From Streptomyces phaeoluteigriseus (GTDB lineage Bacteria > Actinomycetota > Actinomycetes > Streptomycetales > Streptomycetaceae), in the NCBI RefSeq assembly GCF_001896135.2, contig NZ_MPOH02000016.1, forward strand, positions 394,774 to 458,773: a stretch of DNA of 64,000 nucleotides, read 5' to 3'. Each line of letters begins with the position of its first letter. Position 1 is the stretch's first letter. Positions 48,335 to 57,286 of the stretch are shown here, piece by piece. Both the position numbers and the translations under genes were made by a program. The notes below the pieces were generated by a model. It saw only the letters and a program-made list of their open reading frames with translations, was not told where the DNA came from and ran no database searches.

Positions 48335-49335
48335 CGTTGATTCACTCCAGAAGTGGCGGGGGTCGGCCCGGTCCCCAGGCCGAACTCGTCGAGGCCGTAG
48401 ATGTCCTGGACCCAGTTGCTCTGGTAGATCGTGTCCAGGTAGCGATCACCGAGGTCGGGAGAGATGGCCACGGCGGTGACGTCCTCACCGGGCCGGTGTT
48501 CGGCGAGCCAGCGCACCGCGCCGTTGACGACCGTCCCGGTCGAGCCGCCGAAGAGGAATCCGCTGCGCGCCAGCTGGTGGCAGGTGCGGATGGTGTCGAT
48601 CTCCGGCACGAGCACCATGTCGTCGACGTAGGACTCGTCGAAGAGGGCCGGCCGTACGCCGGCGCCCAGGCCGGGGATCATGCGGGGGCCCGGGAGCCCG
48701 CCGAAGGTGACCGAGCCGACGCTGTCGACTCCCACGATCGTCACCTGTGAGCCGGGGCGGTCCCTGAAGTAGCGGGCGCAGCCCATCAGCGTGCCGGTGG
48801 TGCCGGCGCCGACGAAGAGCAGGTCGAGCCCGGGGAACTGCTTCTCGATGGCGGGAGCGGTGGTGCGGTAGTGCGCCATCCAGTTGTTGGCGTTGGCGTG
48901 CTGGTTGAGCCAGAGCACCCGCTCGTCCTCGGAGCACAGCGCCCGTACGTGGTCCAGTCGGGCTCCCAGGAACCCGCCCGCGCCGGTGGCCTCGGTGATG
49001 ACGTGCACCTCACCGCCGAGCGACTCGATGGCCTGGCGGGTCGTCAGGTTCGTGCGGGCGTCGACGACGCAGATGAAGCGATATCCCTTGGCTGCGGCGA
49101 TCATGCTCAGCGCCAGGCCCAGATTGCCCGACGAGGACTCCACCAGAACGGAGTCCGGTCCCAGCGTCCCGCTGCGCTCGGCCGCGTCGATCATGGAAGC
49201 GGCTGCCTTGAGCTTCACCGAGCCGGCGAAGTTGAAGGCCTCGCACTTCAGATAGAGCGGCCAACCGTACAACTGCCGCAGGTCCACGAAGAGGTCTTCC
49301 TCGTGGAACTCCTGCGGGGTACCGATGATGGGCAC
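48331..49335 (-). CDS. sbnA: SbnA-like PLP-dependent synthase (diaminopropionate precursor)
   Basis: 334 residues from GTG 49335, with GGGAGGT nine bases upstream. A fold-type II PLP enzyme of the cysteine synthase superfamily. The PLP Lys is in NFAGSVKLKAAAS. The substrate-binding loop is VESSSGNLGLALS, and the phosphate-binding loop is FVGAGTTGTLMGC. It resembles SbnA, which joins O-phosphoserine and glutamate to form N-(1-amino-1-carboxy-2-ethyl)glutamate on the way to L-2,3-diaminopropionate. The partner SbnB (ornithine cyclodeaminase-like) is not in this window. Being coupled to NRPS1, whose A1 and A3 look diamino-acid specific, it most likely supplies Dap. Another beta-substituted alanine is possible. 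Confidence 0.85.
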   Translation of the reverse strand: MPIIGTPQEFHEEDLFVDLRQLYGWPLYLKCEAFNFAGSVKLKAAASMIDAAERSGTLGPDSVLVESSSGNLGLALSMIAAAKGYRFICVVDARTNLTTRQAIESLGGEVHVITEATGAGGFLGARLDHVRALCSEDERVLWLNQHANANNWMAHYRTTAPAIEKQFPGLDLLFVGAGTTGTLMGCARYFRDRPGSQVTIVGVDSVGSVTFGGLPGPRMIPGLGAGVRPALFDESYVDDMVLVPEIDTIRTCHQLARSGFLFGGSTGTVVNGAVRWLAEHRPGEDVTAVAISPDLGDRYLDTIYQSNWVQDIYGLDEFGLGTGPTPATSGVNQR

Positions 49336-49363
49336 CGTGCCCCACCTCCCCCGTCTTCCCGTG

Positions 49364-49567
49364 TCAGGACCACTCGGGTTCGCCGTGCAGTCCGGCGAGC
49401 CCCTGGAGGGCCCCGAGCAGGTTGGCGACCGCTTCACCGACGGCCGGCACCGTGACCGTCGTCGCCGCTCCGCCGGTGAGCGTGCTCGCGGAGGCGGAAC
49501 CGGCACCCACCGCGGTCACGGCGACGGCGACGACGGTGCAGACTGTGAGGCGAAGCATCGATCGCAT
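49364..49567 (-). CDS. Small secreted peptide at the head of the NRPS operon
   Basis: 67 residues from ATG 49567, with GAGGAA seven bases upstream. The N-terminus MRSMLRLTVCTVVAVAVTAV is a signal peptide, with cleavage likely at GSASA. The mature part of about 40 residues (after ASA, STLTGGAATTVTVPAVGEAV) is amphipathic, with NLLGALQGLAGLHGEPEWS at the end and no cysteine. It is not a chaplin or rodlin. It ends 28 bases before the SbnA-like start, so it is probably the first gene of the biosynthetic operon. I do not recognise it. Export-linked, self-protection or signalling roles are open. Confidence 0.65.
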   Translation of the reverse strand: MRSMLRLTVCTVVAVAVTAVGAGSASASTLTGGAATTVTVPAVGEAVANLLGALQGLAGLHGEPEWS

Positions 49568-50063
49568 GACTAATTCCTCGTTTCGACTTTGTCGGTAATT
49601 GCGGAGAGGCCCGCTCGGAGTTTCTCGGAGAAAGTTTCCGGGGCCATCTCTTCGATGCGTTGATTCTTACGCCCCGTGACCCCTGGGTTAAGACTTTCGA
49701 CTGTCAGGGTCCTGCCGTGACAACGTCATGCCAGATTGATTTCCGGGGTTCCGGGAAAGGGAATTCACCATTCCCCCCGTGGCATATGCGGGCCCGTCGA
49801 AATAGGAGCCCAACATTCCGGGAACCGCGGGGGATCGAGGGGGGGGCGGCCGGGTGCCGGCCGGGTGCCGGTTCGGTCGGCGGCCGGGTGCCGGTTCGGA
49901 GGCCGGTCAGTCGCCGGTTCGGTCGCCGGTCAGTTGCCGGGGAGGCCGGCCCGTCGCCGGTTCAGTCGTCGGCCGGTCACCGGTTCGGTCGTGGGCCGGT
50001 CACCGGTTCGGTCGTCGGCCGGTCACCGGTCCGGAGGCCGGTCGGTCACCGCTTCGCAGGCCG
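49568..50063. other. 496-base gap upstream of the NRPS operon
   Basis: This gap holds the likely promoter of the operon on its left side. The stretch from about 49568 to 49780 is unusually AT-rich for the window. The right part is the degenerate repeat at 49845-50062. I see no gene here. Confidence 0.5.
49845..50062. repeat. Degenerate ~22-bp repeat (GGCCGGTCACCGGTTCGGTCGT)
   Basis: About nine to ten diverged copies of GGCCGGTCACCGGTTCGGTCGT. Many contain the palindromic core CCGGT..ACCGG. The array runs into the 3' end of the small gene ending at 50064. Confidence 0.8.
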
Positions 50064-50329
50064 TCAGTCGTTCGTGAAGTCCCGGATCACCCAGCCGCGC
50101 AGCGACTCCACCCGCAGTGATCGCGCCACGACGCGCCGCGCGGCGGCATGGGCGGCCGCCTGCGTGGAGGCGGACACGAAAAGGACGAGGTCGGCGCCGT
50201 CGGCGCGACCTCCGCGTAGACATGCTGGACACCGTCCTGGGTGCCGACCACCGCCCGGACGGACCGGCGCAGTTCACGGTCGTCCAGCGGCCTGAGCCCG
50301 GGCGCCAGGCGCACATTAATCATGTACAT
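50064..50329 (-). pseudogene. Small alpha/beta protein of unknown function, frameshifted
   Basis: From ATG 50329 (ATG 50323 possible) the protein reads MYMINVRLAPGLRPLDDREL and QDGVQHVYAEV. The frame then breaks near 50205-50207. One missing base restores GADGADLVLFVSASTQ, AAHAAARRVVARSLRVE and SLRGWVIRDFTND, which ends at TGA 50064. Restored length is about 89 residues. The pattern strand-helix-strand-strand-helix-strand suggests a ferredoxin-like or ACT-type fold. It is divergent from the regulator at 50503 and lies between it and the NRPS operon. I do not recognise the family. It may be a sensor or partner of the regulator, which is inference. Confidence 0.6.
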
Positions 50330-50502
50330 AGCAAGCTCTCGCAGCTTGGCCGACAATCGGTCAACTTCGGGTGTAATCGCGCCACAGGTGTCTCATTCCG
50401 GTAGGACAGCCAGGGGCCGTCACTGACGATCTACCTAGCCCGCGGGGACCGGGAGAGCGGGAGACTGGTACGTGGTCTGAAGACGTACATAGGGGGCGAA
50501 GA

Positions 50503-51522
50503 GTGTTGCGGATACTCGGGCTGTCATCGGATCCGGAATGTCTGTATCGAGCCATGGTCGGGGAGCCCCACCTGGATGTTCCGGGGCTCGCCTCGCATCT
50601 GGACTGGCAGGTCGAGCGGGTCCGGCACGCCCTCGACGAGCTGGCCCGGCTCGCTCTGGTCCGCCCCTCCGGGGACCCACCCGGCGAACACCTCATCGTC
50701 AACCCCGAGCTGCGGCTGACCGCGCTGCTCACCCAGGAGGAGGTCCGGCTCGCCGAACGCCAGCAGGCCATCGCCACCAGCCGCCAGGCCGTCACCGAGA
50801 TCATCGACAGCTACCACAACGCGGTCCGCGACCAGCGCGGACTGGAGGTGGAGCGCATCACCGGCCTGGACATGATCCGCGCCCGGCTGGAGGAACTGTC
50901 CCAGGAGTGCGCCGAGGAACTCAGCGCCTTCATCCCGCTCAGCAGACAGCCGGCCGACTCCCGCCGCGCGGTCCGCCCACTGGACGAGAGCCTGCTGGGC
51001 CGCGGCGTCCACATGCGCAGCGTCTATCTCCAGGGCTCGCTCAGCGACCCGGACATGACCACGCACTTCGACTGGCTGACCGACCTCGGCGGACGGGTCC
51101 GCACCGTGGCCACCCTGCCGCTGCGGCTGATCATCTTCGACCGGCGGGTCGCCATGGTGCCCTCCGACCCGGAGAACACCGCGTCCGGCGCCCTGCTGCT
51201 GCGCGGCAAGGGCCTGGTCTCCGCGCTGTGCTCGCTGTTCGAGCACGTCTGGGAGGCCGCGACGCCCTACGGCCAGGAGCCGATCAACGACTCCCGCACC
51301 GGCCTGTCCAGCCAGGCCCGCGCCATCCTCAGCCTCCTCGCCCAGGGCTACACGGACGACGTGGTGGCCAGAAAGATAGGGGTCTCGGTTCGCACCTCGC
51401 GCCGCATCACCGCCGAACTGATGAGCCAGCTCGGCGCCCGCAGCCGCTTCCAGGCCGGCGTCCTCGCGGGAGAACGCGGCTGGCTGAGAGGCGCGACGGC
51501 AGAGAGCGGAGCGCCGGACTGA
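50503..51522 (+). CDS. TrmB/LuxR-type transcriptional regulator
   Basis: 339 residues from GTG 50503, with AGGGGGCGA upstream. The N-terminus has a TrmB-like winged helix (LGLSSDPECLYRAMVGEPHL, then DWQVERVRHALDELARLALV). The middle has a helical region followed by RRAVRPLDESLLGRGVHMRS, a phospholipase-D-like sugar-sensing fold seen in such regulators. The C-terminus is a LuxR HTH: LSSQARAILSLLAQGYTDDV, ARKIGVSVRTSRRITAELM. This family often governs specialised-metabolite clusters. It is divergent from the small protein and the NRPS operon, so it is the best candidate for the cluster-situated activator. Confidence 0.85.
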   Translation: MLRILGLSSDPECLYRAMVGEPHLDVPGLASHLDWQVERVRHALDELARLALVRPSGDPPGEHLIVNPELRLTALLTQEEVRLAERQQAIATSRQAVTEIIDSYHNAVRDQRGLEVERITGLDMIRARLEELSQECAEELSAFIPLSRQPADSRRAVRPLDESLLGRGVHMRSVYLQGSLSDPDMTTHFDWLTDLGGRVRTVATLPLRLIIFDRRVAMVPSDPENTASGALLLRGKGLVSALCSLFEHVWEAATPYGQEPINDSRTGLSSQARAILSLLAQGYTDDVVARKIGVSVRTSRRITAELMSQLGARSRFQAGVLAGERGWLRGATAESGAPD

Positions 51523-52226
51523 CCGACCCGAACCACGGACACCGGCGGCGCGGGCGAGGCGGGCCGGCGTAGAACCGCAGGCGAGGCGGGCCGGCGTAGA
51601 ACCGCAGGCGAGGCGCACCGCCGTAGAACCGCAGGCGAGGCGCACCGCCGTAGAACCGCAGGCGAGGCGCACCGCCGTAGAAGCGCTGGTGAGACGGGCC
51701 GACGTAGCGGCAGGAGTGGCGCGGGCCGACGTATTGGCGCTGGTGAGACAGGCCGGCGTAAAGGCAGAAGTGGCGCGAACCGCCGTAGAGGCGCAGGTCA
51801 GACGGGCCGGCGTAGCGGCAGAAGTGGAGCGGGCCGCCGTAGCAGCACGGCTGACGCGAACCGCCGTAGCAAGAGCGACGCGGACCGCCATGGAAGCGAC
51901 GACGCCGCAGGCCACCGCAGAAGCACAGCTGACGCAGGCCGGCACAGAAACGCAGGCCGGCACAGAAACACAGGCGCCGCGGACCGCCGTCGAAGCCGGA
52001 GTGACGCGGACCGGCCCGGAATCAGCGCCGGCCACCGAAGAAGCCGGAGCCACATGAACCAGCCCCGACTCGGCACCGGCCACCGAAGAAGCAGAGGTGA
52101 GGCGGGCCGCCGTAGGGGCGTGGGCCGCGCGGCCCGCCGTGGATGACGAAGCCGTCGATGACGAAGCCGCCCCCCGGGGGAAGCGGGTGTCGCGGCTGTG
52201 GCGCCGGGCGCCACGACACCCGCCGC
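51523..52226. other. 704-base gap, mostly tandem repeats
   Basis: It lies between the convergent regulator and ABC permease genes. The 27-bp array covers most of it. The final section (about 52140-52226) contains a direct duplication GATGACGAAGCC (52142 and 52157) and a short hairpin-like region. No gene was supported. Confidence 0.55.
51546..52130. repeat. 27-bp tandem repeat array
   Basis: Units begin GTAGAACCGCAGGCGAGGCG and recur every 27 bases exactly from 51569 to 51866 (about twelve copies), then degenerate towards 52130. The first four are nearly identical. Because 27 is a multiple of three, both strands have frames with nine-residue repeats, but one plus frame has a stop per unit. 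No start with a ribosome site fits. It fills most of the gap from the regulator to the ABC permease. Confidence 0.85.
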
Positions 52227-53003
52227 TCACCGGGCCGCGGCGGTGCGGAAGGCGCGCAGGGCCAGCGGTACGACGACCGCCAGCAGCACGCCCAGGGTGA
52301 GCACCGAGGCCAGCTCCGGATGCCGTACCGGCAGGCTCGCGCCCGCGGAGGCGGGGGCGTTGCCCCACAGCACCCGGCATGCCTCGGCCACCGAGCTGAC
52401 CGGGTTCCACTCCGCGACCGCCCGCAGCCACCCGGGGAGTCCCCGCAGCGGCATGAAGGAGTTGGAGAGGAACGAGAACAGCACGAGGGCGAGGGCGGTG
52501 ACGCCGTTGATGGCCTCCATGTTGCGCATGGCGAGACCGATCAGCACTCCCAGCCAGAGCATCGCGTACGTGAATCCGAGGAGCAGCGCGAAACCCGCGA
52601 CCGCCTCGAGGAACCCGCCGTGGATGCGCCAGCCGACCAGCAGGCCGATCCCCGCCACCGCGCCCATCGCGGCGGCCGCGGTGACCAGGTCCGCCACCGT
52701 GTACGCGAAGAGCACCGAGGCCCGCGAGATGGGCATCGAACGGAACCGGTCGGTCAGCCCCGCGCGCAGGTCCGACGCCACTCCGAGCGCGGTGGCGCCC
52801 ACACAGGCCAGGCCGACCTGGGCGAACACGCCGGCCATCACGTAGTCGTGGTACTCGCCGTCCTTGACGCTGATCACACTCGCGAACAGGTAGCCGAGGA
52901 TGACCACCATCGCGATCGGTGTGAGGGACACCGAGATGATCTTCTCGGGTGTCCGGCGCAGATGCGTCATCTGCCGCCCCGTCAGGGCCAGGACCTCACT
53001 CAT
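52227..53003 (-). CDS. drrB: ABC-2 type export permease (DrrB-like)
   Basis: 258 residues from ATG 53003. Six hydrophobic segments are visible, starting with ISVSLTPIAMVVILGYLFAS. The family feature LRAGLTDRFRSMPISRASVL is the short amphipathic loop typical of DrrB/ABC-2 exporters. The C-terminus reads LASVLTLGVLLAVVVPLALR. Its start lies eight bases inside the end of the ATPase gene, so the pair is co-translated. It is probably an exporter of a small peptide or drug, most likely the NRPS product. Confidence 0.88.
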   Translation of the reverse strand: MSEVLALTGRQMTHLRRTPEKIISVSLTPIAMVVILGYLFASVISVKDGEYHDYVMAGVFAQVGLACVGATALGVASDLRAGLTDRFRSMPISRASVLFAYTVADLVTAAAAMGAVAGIGLLVGWRIHGGFLEAVAGFALLLGFTYAMLWLGVLIGLAMRNMEAINGVTALALVLFSFLSNSFMPLRGLPGWLRAVAEWNPVSSVAEACRVLWGNAPASAGASLPVRHPELASVLTLGVLLAVVVPLALRAFRTAAAR

Positions 53004-53958
53004 CGCCGCTCTCCTTCGTCTGGGCGCCCGTCCCGGTCAGCTGGAGGAACACCTCGTCGAGCGAGGGCCGCCGCACGGCGAAGTCGATGACCGGTACCCC
53101 GGACCGTTCGAGTTCCGCGGCCGCGCGGGCCACTCCCCCGATGCCGTCCACGAGCCGCACCGCGACCCGCCGGGTCTCCCGGTCGACCGCCGGCGCCTCG
53201 GACACCGCGCGTCCGAGCGCCGCGGCGGCCGCGTCGAGCGATTCGGAGCGTTCGACCGAGATTTCCAGCCGCTCGTCACCCACCTTCCGTTTCAGCTCGT
53301 CGGCGGTCCCCTCGGCGATCACCCGGCCGGAGCCGAACACGGTGATGCGGTCGGCGAGGAAGTCCGCCTCCTCCAGGTACTGCGTGGTCAGCAGCACGGT
53401 GACACCTCGGGCGATCTGCTCGCGGACCTGCTGCCACAGCGTGATCCGGCTCGCCGGGTCCAGCCCGGTGGTCGGCTCGTCGAGGAACAGCACCTGCGGC
53501 GAGGCGACGAGACAGGCGGCCAGATCGAGCCGCCGCCGCATTCCGCCGGAGTACGTCTTCGAGGGCCGGCCGGCGGCGTCCTGGAGCCCGAAGCCGTCGA
53601 GGAGTTCCTCCGCCCGGGTCTGCGCGCCGCGTCGGCCGAGGCCCATCAACCGGCCGATCAGGACCAGGTTCTCGCGCCCGGTGAGCAGTTCGTCCACGGC
53701 CGCGTACTGCCCGGCCAGGCCGATCCTGCGGCGCACTTCGCGCGGCCGGCGCACCACGTCGTAACCGGCCACCGTCGCGCGGCCGGCGTCCGGCGCGAGA
53801 AGGGTGGCCAGGGTGCGCACCGTGGTGGTCTTGCCCGCGCCGTTCGGGCCGAGCAGTCCGAGCACCGTTCCCGGTGGAACGCTCAGATCGACACCGGCCA
53901 GCACTTCGTGATCACCGAATCTCTTTTTCAACCCTTCGGCTTGAATGGCGAATTCCAT
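52996..53958 (-). CDS. drrA: Daunorubicin-resistance-type ABC exporter ATPase (DrrA-like)
   Basis: 320 residues from ATG 53958 with GGGAGGGG upstream. Walker A is GLLGPNGAGKTTTV, the Q-loop is GLAGQYAAVDELLTG, the signature is KTYSGGMRRRLDLA and Walker B is VLFLDEPTTGLDPAS. The switch His is replaced: the Walker-B-following loop reads LLTTQYLEEADFLAD, with Gln in place of His, as often seen in DrrA. The C-terminal extension (ERLEISVERSESLDAAA) is the DrrA regulatory domain. It is divergent from the MMPL gene, with a palindrome-bearing 229-base gap between. Confidence 0.9.
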   Translation of the reverse strand: MEFAIQAEGLKKRFGDHEVLAGVDLSVPPGTVLGLLGPNGAGKTTTVRTLATLLAPDAGRATVAGYDVVRRPREVRRRIGLAGQYAAVDELLTGRENLVLIGRLMGLGRRGAQTRAEELLDGFGLQDAAGRPSKTYSGGMRRRLDLAACLVASPQVLFLDEPTTGLDPASRITLWQQVREQIARGVTVLLTTQYLEEADFLADRITVFGSGRVIAEGTADELKRKVGDERLEISVERSESLDAAAAALGRAVSEAPAVDRETRRVAVRLVDGIGGVARAAAELERSGVPVIDFAVRRPSLDEVFLQLTGTGAQTKESGDE

Positions 53959-54034
53959 GCCCCTCCCCGCCCTCTTCTGGATCTTTCCGAGTGTGTGTGG
54001 ATTCCCTTTCCGAGGCGTGAAGGTAGCAGGATAA

Positions 54035-54099
54035 ATACCGGCCAGGTGCCCGCTATGTCCGGTATGGCATGGCAGCACTCTGCAGCCGCAGCATGCTGC
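54035..54099. promoter_or_regulatory. Two inverted repeats between ABC exporter and MMPL genes
   Basis: ATACCGG (54035-54041) and CCGGTAT (54059-54065) form an inverted repeat with a 17-base spacer. GCAGCATGCTGC (54088-54099) is a perfect 12-base palindrome. Both lie in the shared divergent promoter region and could bind one of the nearby TetR-type regulators. No match to a known consensus is claimed. Confidence 0.4.
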
Positions 54100-54187
54100 C
54101 TCCGCGAGACCTACGAATGCCCGCGCGCCCGCGCCAAGCTTTTTCCCGGAACCCCGCACCCCCCATGCCGCAGGAGAGAAGAAGCGA

Positions 54188-56451
54188 ATGGCAGCCAAAC
54201 GGAACCTCGCAGCCGCACTCGGCAGGTGGAGTGCCGAACACCGGAAGACCGCGGTGTTCGGCTGGCTCGTCCTGGTCGTTCTGGTGATGACGCTGGGCAG
54301 CTCGGCGGGCCAGGTCAACCTCACCGAGGCCGACTACGGAACCGGCGACTCGGGCCGCGCCGAGCGCATCCTCCAGGACGCCGGGCTGACCGAACCCGCC
54401 GGTGAGCTGATCTACATCCGCAGCGACGAACTCACCACCGACAGCCCCCGGTTCACCCAGGCCGTCGCCGACACCACCGACGCCCTGGAGGCCACCGGCC
54501 TCGTCACCCGGGTCCGCACCCCCGACACCACCGAACTGGTCTCCGCCGACAAGCACGCCGCCCTCATCCAGTACGACGTCAAGGGCGACCCGGACACCGC
54601 CGCGGACCGCGTCCAGCCGGTCATCGACGCGGTGGAGAAGACGGACGCCGCCCACCAGGACGTGACCCTCGGTCAGTACGGCGCCGCCACCGGCCTGAAG
54701 GCCATCAACGACAGCCTCGGCAAGGACTTCGTGCGCGCCGAGTACACCGCGCTGCCGGTCTCGCTGGGCATCCTGCTCGCCGTGTTCGGCGCGCTGGTCG
54801 CCGCCCTGCTGCCGATCGCGCTCGCCGTGACCGCCTGCGTCGGCGCCCTCGGCCTGCTCGCCCTGACCAGCCATGTGGTGCCGGTCGACGGCATGACCAA
54901 CTCCATGATGTTCCTGATGGGCCTCGCCGTCGGCGTCGACTACTGCCTCTTCTACCTGCGCCGCCAGCGCGAGGAGCGCGAGGCGGGCCGCGACAACGCC
55001 ACCGCGCTCCGGATCGCCGCGGCCACCTCCGGCCACTCGGTGCTGATCTCCGGCATCACGGTCTGCGTCGCCATGGCCGGCATGTTCCTGTCCGGGCTGA
55101 CCGTCTTCGAGGGCTTCGCCATCGCCACCATCGAGGTCGTCGTCATCGCCGTCCTCGGCTCCATGACCGTCCTGCCGGCCCTGATGGCCATGCTCGGCGA
55201 CCGGATCGGCGCCGGCCGCATCCCGTTCCTGGGCCGCCGCCGCGCCCGCCGCGCCGCCGCCACCGCTGCCGGTTCCGGCACCCCGCGGCGCGACAGCGTC
55301 CTGCTGCGCGGCGTGCTCGCCCGCCCCGCCGTCTTCGCCGTGCTCGCCGTCGCCTTCCTGCTCGCCCTGGCCGCGCCCGCGCTCGGCATGAAGACGGAGA
55401 AGCTCGGCACCGACAAGCTGCTGCCCAAGGACAACCCGACCGTGGTCGTCTCCCAGCAGATCGAGAAGGACTTCCCCGGCTCGCCCGCGCCCGCGAGCGT
55501 CATCGTCAAGGCCACCGACATCGACTCCGCGGAGATGAAGCGGGCCATCGCCGACTTCCGGGCGAAGGCCGTGGCCTCCGGCCAGACGGGCAAGGCCATC
55601 GGCGTCACCGTCCACACGAAGGAGAACATCGCCGAGCTGAGCGTCCCGCTGGCCGGAAACGGCTCCGACGCCACCTCCAGGAAGGCCCTCACCACCCTGC
55701 GCGAGTCCCTCGTCCCGGACACCGTCGCAAGGTCGCCGGCACCACCGCCCTGGTCCGCGGCGACCTCGCCTTCTCCGTCGACTACAACGACCAGCTGAAG
55801 AAGAGCATCGTCCCGGTCTTCGCCTTCGTCCTCGGCGTGACCTTCCTGCTGATGCTGTTCTCCTTCCGCTCCCCCGTCATCGCCCTCACCTCGATCCTCC
55901 TCAACCTGCTCTCGGTGGGCGCCGCGTACGGCGTGATGACGGCCGTCTTCCAGCACGGCTGGGGCGCGTCCCTGGTCGGCACGGAGGGCATCGGCGCGGT
56001 CGAGTCCTGGATGCCGCTGTTCGTCTTCGTCGTCCTGTTCGGCCTGTCGATGGACTACCACGTGTTCGTGGTCTCCCGGATCCGCGAGGCCTACGACCTC
56101 GGCGCCACCACCCGCGACGCCATCGCGCACGGCATCCGCACCACCGCGGGCGTCGTCACCAGCGCCGGTCTCATCATGGTCGCCGTCTTCGCGGTCTTCG
56201 GAACGCTGGAGATGCAGGACTTCAAGCAGCTCGGCGTCGGCCTCGCGGTGGCCGTCCTGCTGGACGCCACCCTGGTCCGCGCGGTCCTGCTGCCCTCGGT
56301 GATGCTGCTGCTCGGCAACGCCAACTGGGCGGCCCCGAAGTTCCTGCGCAAGTCCCGCCCGGCCACGATGTGGGGAGGTGTGACGTGGGCGGCGGGGGCC
56401 GACCGTGGGTGCGGACCGGAGCAGAGGTGCCGGCACGGGGGTCGACCGTGA
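54188..56451 (+). pseudogene. MMPL family transporter (cluster copy), frameshifted
   Basis: From ATG 54188 the protein begins MAAKRNLAAALGRWSAEHRK. The first half has FLMGLAVGVDYCLFYLRRQR. The frame breaks near 55726-55728; one missing G restores VGKVAGTTALVRGDLAFSVD and the second half, including LFGLSMDYHVFVVSRIREAY. Restored length is about 755 residues, close to the paralogue at 2836. The last 30 residues (after PKFLRKSRPAT) are encoded in the start of a repeat array and are not conserved. It probably exports a hydrophobic product together with DrrAB. As given, the protein would truncate before the final six helices. Confidence 0.85.
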
Positions 56452-56785
56452 GTGCGGACCGAGCAGAGATGCCGGCGCGGCGGTCGGGGTCGGCACGGAC
56501 TGGAGGTGGGTGCGGCCACCTGTGCCGCCACGGGCCTCGGCGCGGGCGTCGGCACGGGCGCGAGGTGCCACGGTCAGCCGGGGGTGTGGCGCGGGCCGCG
56601 CAGTCAGGCGTAGGTGCTTCTCCAGCCGTGTGGTCCGCCGTGCGCGAGTGGCGCGGGCGGCGGGCCGCGAAGTCGCCCACCGTGCGCGCCACCCAGCCGG
56701 CCGCCCTCAGGGGCAGCCGTTCGAGGGCGCCGCGGGCCGCGAGGTCGGCTGTGCACGAGTGAGGTCGGCTCCGATGGCGAGCGCA

Positions 56786-56885
56786 CGCGCGCGTCACACG
56801 AAAGCCGCGGGATCGCGCACGCGCGAGGCACACGGAAACCGCGGGATCGCGCACGCGCGCGTCACGGAGCACGGGATCAGCCGCA
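56786..56885. repeat. 34-bp tandem repeat, three copies
   Basis: CGCGCGTCACACGAAAGCCG plus CGGGATCGCGCACG recurs twice more with changes (CGCGAGGCACACGGAAACCG; CGCGCGTCACGGAGCACGGG). Confidence 0.75.
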
Positions 56886-57009
56886 CGCCGGCTCACGGGC
56901 CCACGGGCCGTCCGCACGCCGGCCTATGGGCCACGGGTCCACCGTAAGCGAGGCCCGTGAAGCGCGAGTTGGCCGTACCCAAGCGGCGGGCGCGAGCGCG
57001 TGGGTCGCC

Positions 57010-57275
57010 GGTCCGGCACGCACGTCGCCGGACGGGTGGCACGTCGCCAGGTGGACGCGCGGGTCACCGCGCGGACGCGCAGGTCGCCCGTCGCCAGGCG
57101 GACGGCACGTCGCCGAACGGACGCGCACGTCGCCGGGCGGACGCGCACGTCGCCGGACAGGGGGCACGTCGCCAGGCGGACACGCAGGTCGCCGGGCGGA
57201 CACTCAGATCGCACGTCGCCGAACGCACGCGCACGTCGCCAGGCGGACGGCACGTCGCCGGGCCGGCGCGCGGGC
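57010..57275. repeat. ~20-bp degenerate tandem repeat
   Basis: About 12 copies of GGACGCGCACGTCGCCGGGC. CACGTCGCC is the best conserved core. The array ends just before the stop codon of the ScbR2-like gene (57287). Confidence 0.8.
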
Positions 57276-57286
57276 AACCCCGTCGC

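Larger units (their letters stand above)
56452..57286. other. 835-base repeat-rich gap between MMPL and ScbR2-like genes
   Basis: The longest gene-free stretch in the window. It has at least three unrelated repeat families: a ~44-bp duplication around 56400-56485, a 34-bp repeat at 56786-56885 and a ~20-bp array at 57010-57275. Many Arg-rich frames are open because of base composition, but none has a family match or a convincing start. Confidence 0.6.

Noticed and set aside
40463..48340. A 2625-residue open frame on the plus strand opposite NRPS1
   Set aside because: It is antisense to a clearly conserved NRPS and rich in Gly/Ala/Arg/Val. High G+C leaves such frames open. No domain is recognisable.
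51689..52057. A 122-residue plus-strand protein of nine-residue repeats
   Set aside because: It is a direct consequence of the 27-bp tandem array. There is no ribosome site and no homology that I recognise; kept only as a repeat.
51546..52130. A CRISPR array
   Set aside because: Units are contiguous with no unique spacers, drift steadily, and there are no cas genes.
56452..57286. Arg-rich small proteins in the gap before the ScbR2-like gene
   Set aside because: Their frames arise from tandem repeats; none has a start context or conserved domain.
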